Positions 32,184 through 41,742 of a stretch of 64,000 nucleotides of DNA are shown here, piece by piece. Made by a program: the position numbers and the translations under genes. The notes under the pieces were generated by a model, which had not been told where the DNA came from, did not search any database, and saw only the letters and a list, made by a program, of their open reading frames with translations. The stretch lies in NCBI GenBank assembly GCA_902563335.1, contig CACEWU010000001.1, positions 1-64,000 on the forward strand, written 5' to 3'. Numbering within the stretch: position 1 is the stretch's first letter; each line of letters opens with the position of its first letter. This DNA is from an uncultured Prochlorococcus sp. GTDB lineage: Bacteria; Cyanobacteriota; Cyanobacteriia; PCC-6307; Cyanobiaceae.

Positions 32184-32642
32184 TCAGTAGCTGATTACTT
32201 CGAGATTGATCTCTGCAGTGACTTCGCTGTGGAGCTTGACTTGAACTTTGTACTTGCCAGTGCGATGTATATCTGGAACTGTGATATCTCTACGATCTAT
32301 TTCTTTTTTAGTGGCCTCTTGAATTGCTTCAGCAACATCTCCATTAGTAACGGTTCCAAAAAGGACCTCATCTTCTCCTATTTGTTTTTTGACAGTAAAT
32401 CGACCGATTGTTATTAGTGCAGTTTGGAAGTCAATTGCTGCCTGTTTCAAAGCCGCTTCATGTTCAAGTTTTTTGGCACGTCTGTGCATTACTTGCTTCA
32501 TGATCGCTGGAGTTACAGGTAAAGCTTTCCCATACGGGAGTAGGTAGTTGCGAGCATATCCTGGGGCTACTTCCACGAGATCTCCATCCTTACCAAGGCT
32601 GAGAACGTCTTCGTTGAGAACTACTTGTACACGTTTTGCCAT
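32184..32642 (-). CDS. rplI: 50S ribosomal protein L9
   Basis: L9 is a two-lobed ribosomal protein binding 23S rRNA. The N-terminal domain shows [32 protein letters not shown], the standard signature. A long connecting helix ([25 protein letters not shown]) joins it to the C-terminal domain. Length is 152 residues. It is 31 bases upstream of dnaB, a common bacterial pairing, so co-transcription is likely. Confidence 0.98.
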   Translation of the reverse strand: MAKRVQVVLNEDVLSLGKDGDLVEVAPGYARNYLLPYGKALPVTPAIMKQVMHRRAKKLEHEAALKQAAIDFQTALITIGRFTVKKQIGEDEVLFGTVTNGDVAEAIQEATKKEIDRRDITVPDIHRTGKYKVQVKLHSEVTAEINLEVISY

Positions 32643-32684
32643 GGCAACTATGGAGAAATTACAAATGCTCTAGGACCAATAACA

Positions 32685-33617
32685 CTACGATGTCATCGGC
32701 AGCCGAATTTTTCTAGCCAATCCCAGCGCATTGAGTAGACGAATATGTTGCCAGGTTAAGTCAATTTGCCCTGGTAGGAGACCCTGGCAAGCTGAAGTGG
32801 GGAAAGCGTGGTGATTGTTGTGCCATCCTTCACCAAAGGTAAGAGCTGCAACCCAAGGATTATTTTTTGATCTATCACCACTGTCGAATGCAGTTGTTCC
32901 CCAGCAATGTGTGGCTGAATTCACCAGCCAGGTCACGTGATAAACCAATACCAGGCGAATAGGTATACCCCATAAAACAAGTGCCCAACCTCCAACTTCA
33001 CAAAGATTCCCAATCTCAAAAAGGAGGATACCTAAAGGGATTTGCAGTAGTAGAAAGTATTTGTTTAGCCAGCGATAATAAGGATCGACAATTAGATCTC
33101 CACTCAGGCGGGGAACGGCTTTCATTGCAGGAATTGGTTCGAACATCCAACCCATATGGCTCCACCAAAAGCCACGTTTGCTGTTGTGATGATCTGCATC
33201 TGTATCCGAAAATGTGTGATGGTGTCTATGTAGACCTACCCAATCAATTGGTCCATGTTGGCAGCTCAATGCACCACAAGTGGCAAAAAAACGCTCTAGC
33301 AATTTAGGTACTCGAAAGGCCCGGTGAGATAGAAGCCTGTGGTAGCCAAGCGTCACACCTAAGCATGCCGTTATCCAATAAAGAATTCCCAGCACTAGCA
33401 ATGCCTCCCAGCTCCAAAACTTAGGAAGAAGTCCATAAAGTGTTAGTGCGTGGATTGCAATCATGAATCCGATTGTGCCCCAACGCTTTTGTTCTTTTCT
33501 TGGATGATCATCCCTATAGCTAATTGCCTTTTGCAGCTTTGCTGAGGCAGCAATCGCATTATGCGAATCTATTGGTTTGTTAGGAGAACTAGGGATTTTG
33601 ATAACATCCGAGAGCAT
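32685..33617 (-). CDS. Acyl-lipid desaturase (delta-9 type)
   Basis: A membrane di-iron desaturase that puts a double bond into membrane fatty acids. All three histidine boxes are present: HRLLSH, HRHHH and HNNHH (in EGWHNNHHAFP). Hydrophobic segments flank them. Length is 310 residues. It is closest in pattern to cyanobacterial DesC-like delta-9 enzymes; the exact position specificity cannot be read. A second copy is 0.8 kb away with an HTH-like gene in between. From the first box onward the two proteins are alike, but their N-termini differ. Confidence 0.92.
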   Translation of the reverse strand: MLSDVIKIPSSPNKPIDSHNAIAASAKLQKAISYRDDHPRKEQKRWGTIGFMIAIHALTLYGLLPKFWSWEALLVLGILYWITACLGVTLGYHRLLSHRAFRVPKLLERFFATCGALSCQHGPIDWVGLHRHHHTFSDTDADHHNSKRGFWWSHMGWMFEPIPAMKAVPRLSGDLIVDPYYRWLNKYFLLLQIPLGILLFEIGNLCEVGGWALVLWGIPIRLVLVYHVTWLVNSATHCWGTTAFDSGDRSKNNPWVAALTFGEGWHNNHHAFPTSACQGLLPGQIDLTWQHIRLLNALGLARKIRLPMTS

Positions 33618-33668
33618 TATCGATAAGCCAAATGGCTGTCTACCCTAGCCGATAAGAATTCATATCAA

Positions 33669-34406
33669 GTGGATGTAAATGATCTTCAACGTGATCTAGT
33701 GGGAATTGGGTTCCGAGCAAGGCTCTCTGATGGTCGTAGAGCAATGGCTCATTTAATTCATGTTTGGCATGAGCGTAATGGCTGGACTCATAAGGTTCTT
33801 CCTGCTCTTGCTGAATGTCTAGATCTTGGGCGAGTCCATAGCTCTCAGATTTCTAATCTTCGAAATGGCAAGTTGTCCTCGCCGGGGCCTGAGGTGTTTT
33901 TGGCTTTGGCTCAAGCCAATCAACTTTTGCATAAGGGTATAGAGCCAATTAGAGAACATATCGCTAATGCTCACCCGGAATTATTGAAAGTGCTTCTTGA
34001 ATCTGCAATTCCTTTGGAAGGAGATAACGGAGAGCCAATAGGTGCTGGTGAGTTTTTTGAAATTTTTTTAGGTCTTATGCCTTTGCCTTCTTGCTTTGAT
34101 TGGTTTATTGAAGATGAGGAAGCTATAGGTCTTAGTGCAGCGCTTGCCGATTTGTTTTGCCAAGGGATGACTTGGCGTCAATGTAGGCAAAAAGTTATGG
34201 CAGCCTATTCGGTCCATAAACCTTTAAGAAGAGAGAGATTTGCTCAGGTAATGGCCGGTCTTAGAGATTATAACGCGATTGAATTAGATGGAGAATTGTT
34301 AGATTTGCATAAAACTTATCTAATACTTTCCGACGGTAATTTGACTAGCACTGATCTTTTTTTAAAAGATCTACGTGCTCATGTAAAAAGTTTAAATAAT
34401 AAGTAA
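33669..34406 (+). CDS. Unknown protein with an XRE-like HTH segment
   Basis: A 245-residue protein lying between two desaturase genes on the opposite strand. Residues 15-80 read like a lambda-repressor-type HTH (RVHSSQISNLRNGKLSSPGPEVFLALAQANQLL), with the 'S.IS.lr.Gk..p....l..la.a' pattern. The rest is helical, and no known C-terminal domain is recognised. It could regulate the neighbouring desaturases, but nothing beyond position supports that. No cysteine cluster, signal peptide or membrane segment is seen. Confidence 0.7.
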   Translation: MDVNDLQRDLVGIGFRARLSDGRRAMAHLIHVWHERNGWTHKVLPALAECLDLGRVHSSQISNLRNGKLSSPGPEVFLALAQANQLLHKGIEPIREHIANAHPELLKVLLESAIPLEGDNGEPIGAGEFFEIFLGLMPLPSCFDWFIEDEEAIGLSAALADLFCQGMTWRQCRQKVMAAYSVHKPLRRERFAQVMAGLRDYNAIELDGELLDLHKTYLILSDGNLTSTDLFLKDLRAHVKSLNNK

Positions 34407-34411
34407 TTGCT

Positions 34412-35320
34412 CTAACTATATTTAGCCTGACGTATCCGTTTTGCAAGTCCTAAGCGTCTTAGTAGTTTTATATGTTGCCACGTTATGTCAAATTCAAACC
34501 ATCTGAGTCCATGGCGTGCACTATGTGGAAACGCGTGATGATTATTGTGCCAACCCTCTCCAAAAGATAGACAGGCAACCCACCAGCAATTTCTAGAGAG
34601 GTCAGGACAGTCGAAGTTCCGATAACCAAAGGTATGTGTTGCTGAATTAACCAGCCAGGTGACGTGGTAAACGATTGCTAGACGTAAAGGTATTGCCCAT
34701 AGCACTAGACCAAGGCCACCTCCATGAATTTGGTTAGTTTCTCCATACCAATAAAGACCTAGTCCTAAAGGGATTTGTAGTAATAGAAACCAGTGATCTA
34801 GCCAACGGAAAAATGGGTCTGCTTTTAAATCGCCCGCTAGCTGATCACTTGCTTCAAGAGCTGGAATCTCATGGAGCATCCATTCACTGTGACTCCACCA
34901 AAAGCCTCTCCCTGCATCGTGATGGTCATTAGGTTGATCAGAAAATTGATGATGGTGTCTATGAAGTGATACCCATTCAATTGGACCGCTTTGGCATGCG
35001 AGTGTGCCCATGATCACAAGAACTCTTTCAACCCATCGAGGTGCTACAAAGCTGCGATGAGCAACCAATCTATGGAGACCCAGAGTGACTCCAATGACTG
35101 TTGTCCAATAAAGCAATGCAAAAGCTATAAGACCTTGCCAGCTCCAAAAACGAGGCAATAGAGCAAAGGTTGCTGCGATATGAATGGCCAGCATGAAAGC
35201 TGTAGTGCCTAGTTTTAATTTTTTTTGACTCCTTGGCAGAGGTTCTCTTGGAGCAATTAGCCCTGCTCGAAGGCGCAGCTCACGGGTGGTTGCTGAATTT
35301 GGTGAAACGTTGTGAACCAA
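34412..35320 (-). CDS. Acyl-lipid desaturase, second copy
   Basis: A 302-residue paralogue of the desaturase at 32685. The histidine boxes are HRLVAH, HRHHH and HNNHH (EGWHNNHHAFPHSARHGLRWFE). The frame opens at TTG 35320, and this choice is supported by a strong AAGGAG (plus-strand ctcctt 35327-35332) six bases upstream. No ATG precedes the first membrane segment apart from an internal one. The convergent HTH-like gene ends 5 bases away. Having two copies may let the cell treat different acyl chains or temperatures differently; this is inference. Confidence 0.92.
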   Translation of the reverse strand: MVHNVSPNSATTRELRLRAGLIAPREPLPRSQKKLKLGTTAFMLAIHIAATFALLPRFWSWQGLIAFALLYWTTVIGVTLGLHRLVAHRSFVAPRWVERVLVIMGTLACQSGPIEWVSLHRHHHQFSDQPNDHHDAGRGFWWSHSEWMLHEIPALEASDQLAGDLKADPFFRWLDHWFLLLQIPLGLGLYWYGETNQIHGGGLGLVLWAIPLRLAIVYHVTWLVNSATHTFGYRNFDCPDLSRNCWWVACLSFGEGWHNNHHAFPHSARHGLRWFEFDITWQHIKLLRRLGLAKRIRQAKYS

Positions 35321-35439
35321 GATGAACTCCTTGGGTTGGCGATTGCCGCTCGTTCAGAATCTCAAATGGAGCGGTGCGAAAAGGTAGGTAAGGAAACGTC
35401 AGAATTTAAAGGAACTGTAAACCTCGTTTAGGAATTTTT

Positions 35440-36741
35440 GTGCAGGAACTACATCCAAGGGGCTTTGATGAAGAACGTGTGCATGATTGGGCTACATATC
35501 ATGTTGCTTCAATTTCAAGAAGATTACAGCCATTAGCTAATAAGCGAACTGAGGCGGTGCTTCCTCGCTTAGAGAAAGTTTTGAAGGCATTCGCAACAGA
35601 AAGGGTCAGTACCCAGCACTTTGCTTCTGTGACTGGTTGTGGCCATGGTGATCAGTCCAAAGAGGTTGTCGATCGAGTTTTTGCGAGGGTTTTAGGTGCT
35701 GAGAAAGCAGCAGTAAGACTTCAGTTTGTTAGTGGTACACATGCTATTGCAGCGGCCTTGTTTGGAGTATTGAGACCTGGAGATCGTTTGTTGGTAATTA
35801 CTGGTAGGCCTTATGAGACTCTTGAAGAAGTTATTGGTTTGCGTGGTTCTGGTCAGGGCTCGCTTATTGAGTTAGGCATCTCATATGAAGAGATTCCTCT
35901 TTTACAAGAAGGAACCGTTGATGTTGCACTTTTAGATAAGGCACTCGACACTACAAGACGATTAGTATTTATTCAGCGTAGTTGTGGATATTCATGGAGA
36001 CCATCTTTATCAATTGTTGATATTGAAGATCTATGTAAGCGCGTTCATAAGAAGCAGCCCAATGCGATTTGCTTTGTTGATAATTGTTATGGAGAATTTG
36101 TTGAATCAAAAGAGCCTACTGAAGTTGGTGCAGATTTGATTGCAGGTTCTTTAATAAAAAATCTTGGGGGCACTATTGTTCCAACTGGTGGTTATGTAGC
36201 AGGTCGTGCTGACTTAGTCGAGAAGGCTTGTTGCCGACTTACAGCTCCAGGAATTGGTTTTGAAGGTGGGATAAGCTTTGATTTAAATCGATTGATATTT
36301 CAAGGATTATTTCTTGCTCCTCAAATGATTGCTGAGGCTTTGATTGGAGCAGATCTTGTATGTGGTGTTTTTCAAGAATTAGGTTTTGAGGTTCAACCTT
36401 CTCTCAGTGATCATCGGGCTGATCTTATTCAGGCTGTTCGATTGGACGATCCTGACAAATTAAGAGTAATTTGCAGGGCTTTTCAGAGTTGTTCGCCTGT
36501 GGGTTCTTATTTAGACCCTTGCCCTGCGCAAATGCCTGGTTATGAAAACGAATTAATTATGGCTGGCGGTACTTTTGTAGATGGAAGTACTAGTGAATTT
36601 TCCGCTGATGCTCCTTTGACGCCTCCTTATAATCTTTTTGTTCAGGGAGGCACTCATCGCACTCATATCAAAATGGCTCTCAAAAAGTCATTAGTTGATT
36701 TAGTAAAAGCAAAATTGCTTGATTTGCCCCAGACTGGTTGA
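35440..36741 (+). CDS. PLP-dependent lyase of the aluminium-resistance / methionine gamma-lyase-like family
   Basis: A 433-residue fold type I PLP protein. The PLP lysine is in LIAGSLIKNLGGTIVPTGGYVAG; VDNCYGEFVE upstream holds the aspartate that pairs with the PLP nitrogen. The family is often called 'aluminium resistance protein' or 'cystathionine beta-lyase family', but real substrates are poorly known, so I do not name one. The start is GTG 35440. The gene sits 21 bases before gcvH; co-transcription with gcvH-gcvP is possible. Confidence 0.85.
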   Translation: MQELHPRGFDEERVHDWATYHVASISRRLQPLANKRTEAVLPRLEKVLKAFATERVSTQHFASVTGCGHGDQSKEVVDRVFARVLGAEKAAVRLQFVSGTHAIAAALFGVLRPGDRLLVITGRPYETLEEVIGLRGSGQGSLIELGISYEEIPLLQEGTVDVALLDKALDTTRRLVFIQRSCGYSWRPSLSIVDIEDLCKRVHKKQPNAICFVDNCYGEFVESKEPTEVGADLIAGSLIKNLGGTIVPTGGYVAGRADLVEKACCRLTAPGIGFEGGISFDLNRLIFQGLFLAPQMIAEALIGADLVCGVFQELGFEVQPSLSDHRADLIQAVRLDDPDKLRVICRAFQSCSPVGSYLDPCPAQMPGYENELIMAGGTFVDGSTSEFSADAPLTPPYNLFVQGGTHRTHIKMALKKSLVDLVKAKLLDLPQTG

Positions 36742-36762
36742 GTTTTTACTCGGCCCATATTG

Positions 36763-37152
36763 ATGGCCTTTGACTTCCCTAAAAATTTCCGATTTGCCGA
36801 CAGCCATGAATACGCCCTTTTTGAGGGTGATTTAGTGCGTGTTGGAATCAGTGCTTTTGCTGTTGATCAACTTGGTGACATAGTTTTTGTAGATCTTCCT
36901 GATGTTGGAACGGTTTTAACTAGAGGGACAAGTTTTGGGTCAGTTGAATCCGTAAAAGCAGTTGAAGAGATGTATGCCCCAATAAGTGGGGAGGTTGTTC
37001 AACGAAATGATTCTGTTCTTTCAAGTCCAGAGGATCTCCAAAATGATCCTCATGGAGAAGGATGGTTGCTTTTAATTTCTCCAGCGGAACCAGCACATGT
37101 TGAAGAGTTAATGGATGCTGGGTCTTATGCAGATAAAATTGCTTCCAATTAA
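36763..37152 (+). CDS. gcvH: Glycine cleavage system H protein
   Basis: GcvH carries the aminomethyl group on a lipoyl arm between the P, T and L proteins. The lipoylated lysine is K65 in SFGSVESVKAVEEMYAP. Length is 129 residues from ATG 36763; a TTG three bases earlier is in frame but less likely. gcvP follows after an 84-base gap that contains a 15-base tandem repeat; gcvT is 22 kb away on the other strand. Confidence 0.97.
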   Translation: MAFDFPKNFRFADSHEYALFEGDLVRVGISAFAVDQLGDIVFVDLPDVGTVLTRGTSFGSVESVKAVEEMYAPISGEVVQRNDSVLSSPEDLQNDPHGEGWLLLISPAEPAHVEELMDAGSYADKIASN

Positions 37153-37162
37153 CGCATGACGT

Positions 37163-37192
37163 TATTTTTTCAGACAGTATTTTTTCAGACAG
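37163..37192. repeat. 15-bp tandem direct repeat between gcvH and gcvP
   Basis: TATTTTTTCAGACAG occurs twice in exact head-to-tail copies (37163-37177 and 37178-37192), in the gap between gcvH and gcvP. This could be a simple slipped-strand duplication or a paired binding site. Confidence 0.8.
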
Positions 37193-37236
37193 TCTCAAGG
37201 ATTATTTTCTAGGCTTGGAAGCAACATTAATTTTTT

Positions 37237-40152
37237 TTGACAGTGCTGGATGAACGGCCAATAGAGGCTTCAAGCATTCAGCCTCCTCAGTTTTTTCATC
37301 GACATATTGGTCCAACTGCTAAGGATCAAGCTCAGATGCTTGCTCAGCTAGGTCATACTGACTTAGAAGATTTTGTTCAAGAGGTTATCCCCCGAGACAT
37401 TTTTGATCGAAACCCTCATCTTGGATCTTCTATTCCTGAGGGATGCAATGAATCCGAGGCATTAGAGGAACTACAAGCAATAGCTGATAAAAATTCTCCT
37501 AAGCGTTCGCTTATTGGTCTTGGTTATCACGGCACAGTAATGCCGTCTTTAATCCAACGTCATGTTCTCGAAAACCCTTATTGGTATACAGCGTACACCC
37601 CGTATCAGGCAGAAATTTCACAAGGCAGACTTGAGGCTTTGTTTAATTTTCAGACTCTAATTAGTGAGTTGACTGGGTTGCCAATTGCTAATGCTTCATT
37701 GCTCGATGAAGCAACTGCGGCGGCAGAGGCAATGAGCTTGAGTTTTGCTGTTAAGAGGAAAGGTCAGCAGGCATCAAGATTTCTTGTTGATATAGATGTC
37801 TTACCGCAAACTTTGGCAGTTCTTCGTACTCGAGCAGAGCCATTAGGAATAATCCTGGATATTTCTATACCAAGTGATTTCAACTTTGGGGATGATGTTT
37901 TTGGGATGTTTTTACAGCTACCAGGAAAGAGTGGTCAACTTTGGGATCCTTCGTTTTGTATTGCAGCTGCTCATGAAGTAAATGCTTTGGCCACGGTTGC
38001 TATTGATCCTTTGGCTCAGGTTTTGATGGCTCCAGTTGGAGAGCTTGGGGTTGATATTGCTATTGGAAGTGCGCAACGTTTTGGTGTGCCAATGGCCTTC
38101 GGTGGGCCTCATGCTGCTTTTTTCGCAACACGTGAAACTTTTAAGCGTCTTGTGCCTGGACGATTAATTGGTCAGTCACTGGATAAAGAGGGGCAAATTG
38201 CTTTTCGATTGGCTTTGCAGACTAGAGAACAACATATTCGCAGAGATAAGGCAACAAGCAACATATGTACTGCACAGGTTTTATTAGCTGTTATTGCATC
38301 TTTTTACGCTATTCATCATGGTGCGGAAGGCCTTGAATTGATTGCTCGCCGAGTTATATCTTTACGAGTTAAATTTGAGGATTGTCTTCGAGAGCTTGGC
38401 TACCCTTTGGAATTAATAACAAGATTTGATAGTATTGAAATTTATTGTAATCAGGCGCCAAAAGTTCATGAACTAGCATCATTAGCTGGGATTAACTTGC
38501 GCGTTTTACCGTTAGGTAGTTCAGTAGATAAATCAAAAGGTTTTGGAGTTTCATTTGATGAGGTAAGTAATGATAAAGAGTTGAACATTCTTTGCCAGAT
38601 TGTTGCAGAGTCGATTGGGAAGAAATTCAATCCTTTGCAAAATAAGACCGTAAAGATTGAAGATACATTTTCTGATGTTCCATTAAGAAAAAGTAGATGG
38701 TTGAAGCAATCGGTTTTTAACATCCATAGAAGTGAAACAGATTTACTCAGGTACATTTCTCGATTGTCAACTAAAGATTTTTCGCTGGTGCACGGAATGA
38801 TTCCATTAGGAAGTTGCACCATGAAATTAAACTCTGCAGCTGAACTTGCTCCTATTAGTTGGCAAAAGTTTGCTTCTCTTCATCCATTTGCACCTTTAGA
38901 GCAAGCAGAAGGATATCTTCATTTGTTTCAGGATTTAGAGAGTTGGCTTTCTGAATTAACAGGATTTGCTGGTGTTTCTTTGCAACCAAATGCTGGTTCT
39001 CAGGGAGAATTTGCAGGACTTCTAGCAATTAGAAAATGGCATGAATCTAGAAATCAGTCTTATAGAAATATTTGCCTTATTCCTCAAAGTGCTCATGGAA
39101 CTAATCCAGCGAGTTCAGTTATGGCTGGAATGAAGGTAATTTCTATTCTCTGTGATAAGCATGGGAATGTAGATCTGAATGATTTGGAAATAAAGGCAAG
39201 AGAGCACGCTTCAGATCTAGCAGCATTAATGGTTACCTATCCTTCAACTCATGGAGTTTTTGAGCCTAAAATTCGTGAAATCTGTGAATTGATTCATAGC
39301 TTTGGAGGACAAGTTTATTTGGATGGTGCCAACTTCAATGCACAAGTTTGCCTTTGCAAGCCTGGTTCATATGGGGTTGATGTATGCCATTTAAACCTTC
39401 ATAAGACATTTTGCATTCCGCATGGAGGAGGAGGACCTGGAATTGGTCCTATTGCGGTTGCATCGCATTTATTGCCTTTTCTGCCTGGTCATCCTTTAGT
39501 TCAATGTGGAGGTAGTAATTCTATTGGTGCAGTTTCGGCTTCTCCTTGGGGCAGTGCAGGCATCTTGCCGATTAGTTGGATGTATTTGCGGATGATGGGT
39601 ATCAAAGGTTTGCGAAAAGCTAGTTCAATTGCATTACTTTCAGCGAATTATATTGCTAGTCGCTTGAGTCCTTATTATCCGGTTTTGTTTAATGGATTGG
39701 AAGGGCTTGTTGCACATGAGTGCATTTTGGACTTGCGTCCTATTAAGCGTTCCTCAGGAATTGAAGTAGATGATATTGCTAAAAGATTGATGGATTTTGG
39801 CTTTCATGCTCCAACAGTTAGTTGGCCTGTTACAGGAACATTGATGGTTGAGCCAACTGAAAGTGAAAGTTTGCAAGAAATCAATAGGTTCTGTGAGGCG
39901 ATGATTGCGATACGAGCAGAAGTTGATGAAATTATTCAAGGAGAAAGTGATTCAACAAATAATCCATTGCGGCTTGCGCCACATACTTTGTCAGTTGTCA
40001 CTGCTGATGAATGGGACCGACCATATTCCCGCCAAAAGGCGGCTTTTCCTGTGCCTGCACTGGCTCAAAATAAGTTTTGGCCAGCTGTATCGCGTATAGA
40101 TAATGCCTATGGAGATCGCAATTTGGTTTGTACCTGTAGCGTTTTTGAATAG
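37237..40152 (+). CDS. gcvP: Glycine dehydrogenase, decarboxylating (P protein)
   Basis: GcvP decarboxylates glycine with PLP and passes the aminomethyl group to GcvH; in cyanobacteria this is part of the photorespiratory glycolate pathway. The PLP lysine is in [18 protein letters not shown] in the C-terminal half. [14 protein letters not shown] marks the N-terminus and [45 protein letters not shown] the N-terminal half. The 971 residues fit the fused homodimeric form. The start is TTG 37237, or GTG 37243 two codons later; no ATG precedes the family sequence. Confidence 0.98.
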   Translation: MTVLDERPIEASSIQPPQFFHRHIGPTAKDQAQMLAQLGHTDLEDFVQEVIPRDIFDRNPHLGSSIPEGCNESEALEELQAIADKNSPKRSLIGLGYHGTVMPSLIQRHVLENPYWYTAYTPYQAEISQGRLEALFNFQTLISELTGLPIANASLLDEATAAAEAMSLSFAVKRKGQQASRFLVDIDVLPQTLAVLRTRAEPLGIILDISIPSDFNFGDDVFGMFLQLPGKSGQLWDPSFCIAAAHEVNALATVAIDPLAQVLMAPVGELGVDIAIGSAQRFGVPMAFGGPHAAFFATRETFKRLVPGRLIGQSLDKEGQIAFRLALQTREQHIRRDKATSNICTAQVLLAVIASFYAIHHGAEGLELIARRVISLRVKFEDCLRELGYPLELITRFDSIEIYCNQAPKVHELASLAGINLRVLPLGSSVDKSKGFGVSFDEVSNDKELNILCQIVAESIGKKFNPLQNKTVKIEDTFSDVPLRKSRWLKQSVFNIHRSETDLLRYISRLSTKDFSLVHGMIPLGSCTMKLNSAAELAPISWQKFASLHPFAPLEQAEGYLHLFQDLESWLSELTGFAGVSLQPNAGSQGEFAGLLAIRKWHESRNQSYRNICLIPQSAHGTNPASSVMAGMKVISILCDKHGNVDLNDLEIKAREHASDLAALMVTYPSTHGVFEPKIREICELIHSFGGQVYLDGANFNAQVCLCKPGSYGVDVCHLNLHKTFCIPHGGGGPGIGPIAVASHLLPFLPGHPLVQCGGSNSIGAVSASPWGSAGILPISWMYLRMMGIKGLRKASSIALLSANYIASRLSPYYPVLFNGLEGLVAHECILDLRPIKRSSGIEVDDIAKRLMDFGFHAPTVSWPVTGTLMVEPTESESLQEINRFCEAMIAIRAEVDEIIQGESDSTNNPLRLAPHTLSVVTADEWDRPYSRQKAAFPVPALAQNKFWPAVSRIDNAYGDRNLVCTCSVFE

Positions 40153-40219
40153 TTAATTGAGTAAATATCTCAGGATGCCCCTCTAGCCTGATCGCCGATT
40201 ACGAGTTAAATTTTCATCG

Positions 40220-40244
40220 AAAACCGAATTTTTGGTTTTGTTTT
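40220..40244 (+). terminator. Probable terminator after gcvP
   Basis: AAAACC (40220-40225) and GGTTTT (40234-40239) form a 6-bp stem around an 8-base loop, followed by a T-rich stretch. It lies 67 bases after the gcvP stop. The stem is weak, so strength is uncertain. Confidence 0.45.
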
Positions 40245-40281
40245 GCCGTTTTTTGGAGTGTTTTTGACTACTCTTTACGGC
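40245..40281 (+). promoter_or_regulatory. Possible 5'-leader hairpin of the 86-residue gene
   Basis: GCCGT (40245-40249) pairs with ACGGC (40277-40281), with an inner GAGT / ACTC pair. A GGGGGG near 40294 lies between this structure and the ATG at 40305, as a purine-rich ribosome site. The structure might regulate translation, but nothing else supports this. Confidence 0.3.
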
Positions 40282-40304
40282 GGTTCTATTGCTGGGGGGA
40301 CAGC

Positions 40305-40565
40305 ATGGAAAAAGACTCTTCATTAAAGAAATCTCGACATTGTCAAATCAAAGACAAGCCCCATTTGCCTTTATTTGCTGATGGTCTTGAGTCTGCTTTG
40401 AGTCATGGCCAATCGGTAGCCGTAGAAGGAACTAATGTTGTTCGAGTTCCGTTTGGCATTCGACAATCTCGCAGACAACGCCCAGAGAGACCAGAGAGAT
40501 GGGCAACCTTAGTATTACCTTTTCAGCCGTTAGGTACTCCAACTCCTCCTCCTCAGGCTGCTTAA
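40305..40565 (+). CDS. Small conserved-looking protein, Pro-rich C-terminus
   Basis: An 86-residue protein starting MEKDSSLKKSRHC and ending in LGTPTPPPQAA. The middle is basic (GIRQSRRQRPERPERW). A strong purine-rich stretch (GGGGGG, 40294 or so) precedes ATG 40305, which supports real translation. No cysteine cluster, signal peptide or membrane segment is seen, and I do not recognise the family. It converges with sqdX, whose stop is 5 bases away. Confidence 0.7.
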   Translation: MEKDSSLKKSRHCQIKDKPHLPLFADGLESALSHGQSVAVEGTNVVRVPFGIRQSRRQRPERPERWATLVLPFQPLGTPTPPPQAA

Positions 40566-40570
40566 TTTAC

Positions 40571-41716
40571 TTAGGCAACATTTGTCAAAGGTTGTTCTAA
40601 GACTTGTCGGTAATAGCCTCTTAATTGTTTAGTGGCGCCTCTCCATCCCCAGCGCTCTGCTTCATCTCGAGCAGCTTTTCTCATAGATTGACGTTCTAGG
40701 TCGTTACCTAGAAGTTGTTTTGTTGCGTTAATAAGACTTGCGGAACCTTCATCTTCGCCATCGGGGTTATACAGACATCCATTTTTGCCATCGTTAATGA
40801 TATCTGGAATACCTCCTCGATTAGCACCTACAACAGGACAACCAGCTGCCATTGCTTCTAACAGGACAAGGCCCAGGGTTTCTGTACTTGATGGGAATAG
40901 GAATGCATCGCCACTGGCATAGGCGCTCGCAAGTTCTTCGCCGCAGAGATAACCAACAAAAGTGGTGGCAGTATTTTCAAAAATTTTTTCTAGTTGTTGT
41001 CGGTAGGGTCCATCCCCTACGAGAGCAAGACGAGTTTCAGGGAGTGCATCTAACACTGGTTTGATTCTTTCTATTTGCTTTTCGGCGGAAAGCCTTCCTA
41101 CGTAAATCAGTAATGCTCCTTGATCATCATGTTCACCTAATAGTTTGCGACGCATTGCATCGTTTCGTAATTCTGGCCTAAAAGTTTCAGTATCAACTCC
41201 TCTTTGCCACAGTGCTGTGTGTTGTATCCCTTTTTCAGTCAGTTCGTTCACCATTGCTGTAGATGTGCAGAGGTTTAGTACTGCTTGATTGTGAGCTGCT
41301 TTTAGCAGTTCCCAGAGGAGAGGTTCCAGCATTCCCATTCCATAGTGTTCGAGGTATTTAGGAAGGTGAGTGTGGTAACTCGCAATCAGAGGAATTCCAT
41401 TGGTTTTAGCAAGCCAGATTCCTCCTAAACCCAATACAGCTGGGTTTACTACGTGAATCAGGTCGGGCTGTAGTTCATCAAGGGCTTCGGAAACTGCTGG
41501 ACCTGGCAGACCTAGCTTTAGTTCTGGATAGAGAGGCAGGGGCATTGCAGGAACGCCAATAACTTTTGCTCCCATGTAATTGCTTGGGCATCCTTCGGGA
41601 CAGAACACCACAACTTCGTCCCCGGCTTCCACTAGATGTTGAACAGTTTTTGTGAGGCGAGTAACTATCCCATCGACCTTTGGAAGGAAAGTCTCAGTAA
41701 AAAAGGCAATTTTCAC
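40571..41716 (-). CDS. sqdX: Sulfoquinovosyltransferase (sulfolipid synthase)
   Basis: SqdX moves sulfoquinovose from UDP-sulfoquinovose to diacylglycerol, giving the thylakoid sulfolipid SQDG. It is a 381-residue GT-B (family 4) glycosyltransferase. FFTETFLPKVDGIVTRLTKTVQHL marks the N-terminal Rossmann domain, and FPSSTETLGLVLLEAMAAGCPVVGANRGGIPDII the C-terminal EX7E region. The pairing with sqdB directly upstream (26 bases apart) makes the SqdX name much more likely than another glycosyltransferase. Sulfolipid lets marine picocyanobacteria use less phosphate in membranes. Confidence 0.93.
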   Translation of the reverse strand: MKIAFFTETFLPKVDGIVTRLTKTVQHLVEAGDEVVVFCPEGCPSNYMGAKVIGVPAMPLPLYPELKLGLPGPAVSEALDELQPDLIHVVNPAVLGLGGIWLAKTNGIPLIASYHTHLPKYLEHYGMGMLEPLLWELLKAAHNQAVLNLCTSTAMVNELTEKGIQHTALWQRGVDTETFRPELRNDAMRRKLLGEHDDQGALLIYVGRLSAEKQIERIKPVLDALPETRLALVGDGPYRQQLEKIFENTATTFVGYLCGEELASAYASGDAFLFPSSTETLGLVLLEAMAAGCPVVGANRGGIPDIINDGKNGCLYNPDGEDEGSASLINATKQLLGNDLERQSMRKAARDEAERWGWRGATKQLRGYYRQVLEQPLTNVA

Positions 41717-41742
41717 TTTGTTAATAGTTCAGCGAAATGCCT

